In this document: piece by piece, positions 6,156 to 6,798 of the stretch | Layout: each line of letters begins with the position of its first letter | How positions within the stretch are numbered: the first letter of the stretch is position 1 | Notes under the pieces: generated by a model | Seen by the model: the letters and a program-made list of their open reading frames with translations, nothing else | The model's database searches: none | What the model was told of the DNA's origin: nothing | Assembly (NCBI GenBank): GCA_017626655.1 | Contig: JAGAIH010000245.1 | Coordinates: 1 to 6,798 of the forward strand | Length of the DNA stretch: 6,798 bases | From: Clostridia bacterium | Lineage (GTDB): Bacteria > Bacillota_A > Clostridia > Oscillospirales > CAG-272 | Reading direction: 5' to 3' | Position numbers and translations under genes: made by a program

Positions 6156-6798
6156 TACTTCACGTAATCAAACTCAAACTCATAAATGGAAACCGTATCC
6201 CCATCCTGACAACCCTTTGCCTCCAGCATCTCGAAAATCCCGCTGTCCTGCAGGACTCTCTGGAAGTAGTTGAGGGATTCGTAATCGTCGAAGTTGATGC
6301 GGCCCATGAGGTTGTAGATCCAGTCGCCCTCCACGAAGAAGGTGCGGTTCTCCTGACGGATGACGGTGTCCTGGACGCCCGCCCCCGCGATATCCGACAG
6401 CAGGGCTTCCTTTTCGTCCACCTCGCTCTCGTAGACCGTGATGGGGGGAAGCATCTTCAGCCGCTCGGAAACGCGGAAGATCATGTCCTGGATGCCCTCC
6501 CCCGTGGCGGCGGAGACGTAGATCATCTCCCACTCGTTCTCGTCCACGAAGTCCTCGAAGGCCTGTACGTCCACCACATCCTCGTCCAGGGCGTCGCACT
6601 TGTTGGCGATGATGATCTGGGGGCGGGTGGCCAGCTCGGGGCTGTACTTTTCCAGCTCGGAGTTGATGTTCTTGACGTCCTCGATGGGATCCCTGCCCTC
6701 GAAGCAGGAGATATCCACCACGTGGAGGAGAAGGCGGCAGCGGTCGATGTGGCGGAGGAAATCATGACCCAGACCCGCGCCCTCGGCGGCACCGTCAA
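6155..6798 (-). CDS. obg: Obg/CgtA GTPase, C-terminal part (partial)
   Basis: Obg is a ribosome-associated GTPase that monitors 50S subunit assembly and growth state. The 5' part (Obg glycine-rich domain, P-loop and DxPG) is outside the window; the frame enters through the switch II stretch DGAAEGAGLGHDFLRHI and LLLHVVDIS. The G4 motif NKCD and G5 motif SAATGEG are present, spaced as in Obg. The Firmicutes-type OCT domain then completes the protein with FFVEGDWIYNLMGRINFDDY and ends DGDTVSIYEFEFDYVK. GTG 6721 lies within the G domain and is not the real start. The TAA overlaps the ATG of the HExxH gene by one base, so that gene sits in the obg transcript. Confidence 0.97.
   Translation of the reverse strand, partial: DGAAEGAGLGHDFLRHIDRCRLLLHVVDISCFEGRDPIEDVKNINSELEKYSPELATRPQIIIANKCDALDEDVVDVQAFEDFVDENEWEMIYVSAATGEGIQDMIFRVSERLKMLPPITVYESEVDEKEALLSDIAGAGVQDTVIRQENRTFFVEGDWIYNLMGRINFDDYESLNYFQRVLQDSGIFEMLEAKGCQDGDTVSIYEFEFDYVK

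Overview
This window is a densely packed stretch of a GC-rich bacterial chromosome, with every gene on the minus strand. I read the genes in transcription order, from the high-coordinate end to the low one. The organism looks like an anaerobic, probably gut-dwelling member of class Clostridia. The reasons are the alpha2-type (bacterial/archaeal-like) glycyl-tRNA synthetase, strong AAGGAG ribosome binding sites, and lipoproteins with long Thr/Glu/Pro/Ala linkers. The taxon is inferred from protein style and is not proven.

Region 1 (6798 to about 5028): the 3' part of obg (ribosome-associated GTPase, cut by the window edge) overlaps by one base a small HExxH-motif protein. A complete Fic-family AMP-transferase follows. 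Its C-terminus carries a match to the class III autoinhibitory motif.

Region 2 (about 5027 to 896): an 88-base gap with a GC-rich hairpin leads into ppa, the family I inorganic pyrophosphatase. Packed behind ppa at 4, 2 and 36 bases are three genes: a GH43-like glycosidase lipoprotein, an unrecognised protein with two Cys-pair half-sites resembling a split zinc ribbon, and a lipoprotein with a ComEC-like metallo-beta-lactamase (MBL) fold domain. They look like one operon joining a housekeeping gene to surface-tethered hydrolases.

Region 3 (895 to 1): a near-consensus extended -10 promoter drives the glycyl-tRNA synthetase gene, whose first 258 codons are present. The short leader has no room for a T-box.

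The housekeeping genes (obg, ppa, glyS) form a conserved-looking frame. The other five genes are the accessory content. I found no tRNA, rRNA, CRISPR array, insertion sequence or prophage signature, and no clear novel multi-gene system. The best leads are the Fic/HExxH pair between obg and ppa, and the lipoprotein/zinc-ribbon operon behind ppa.
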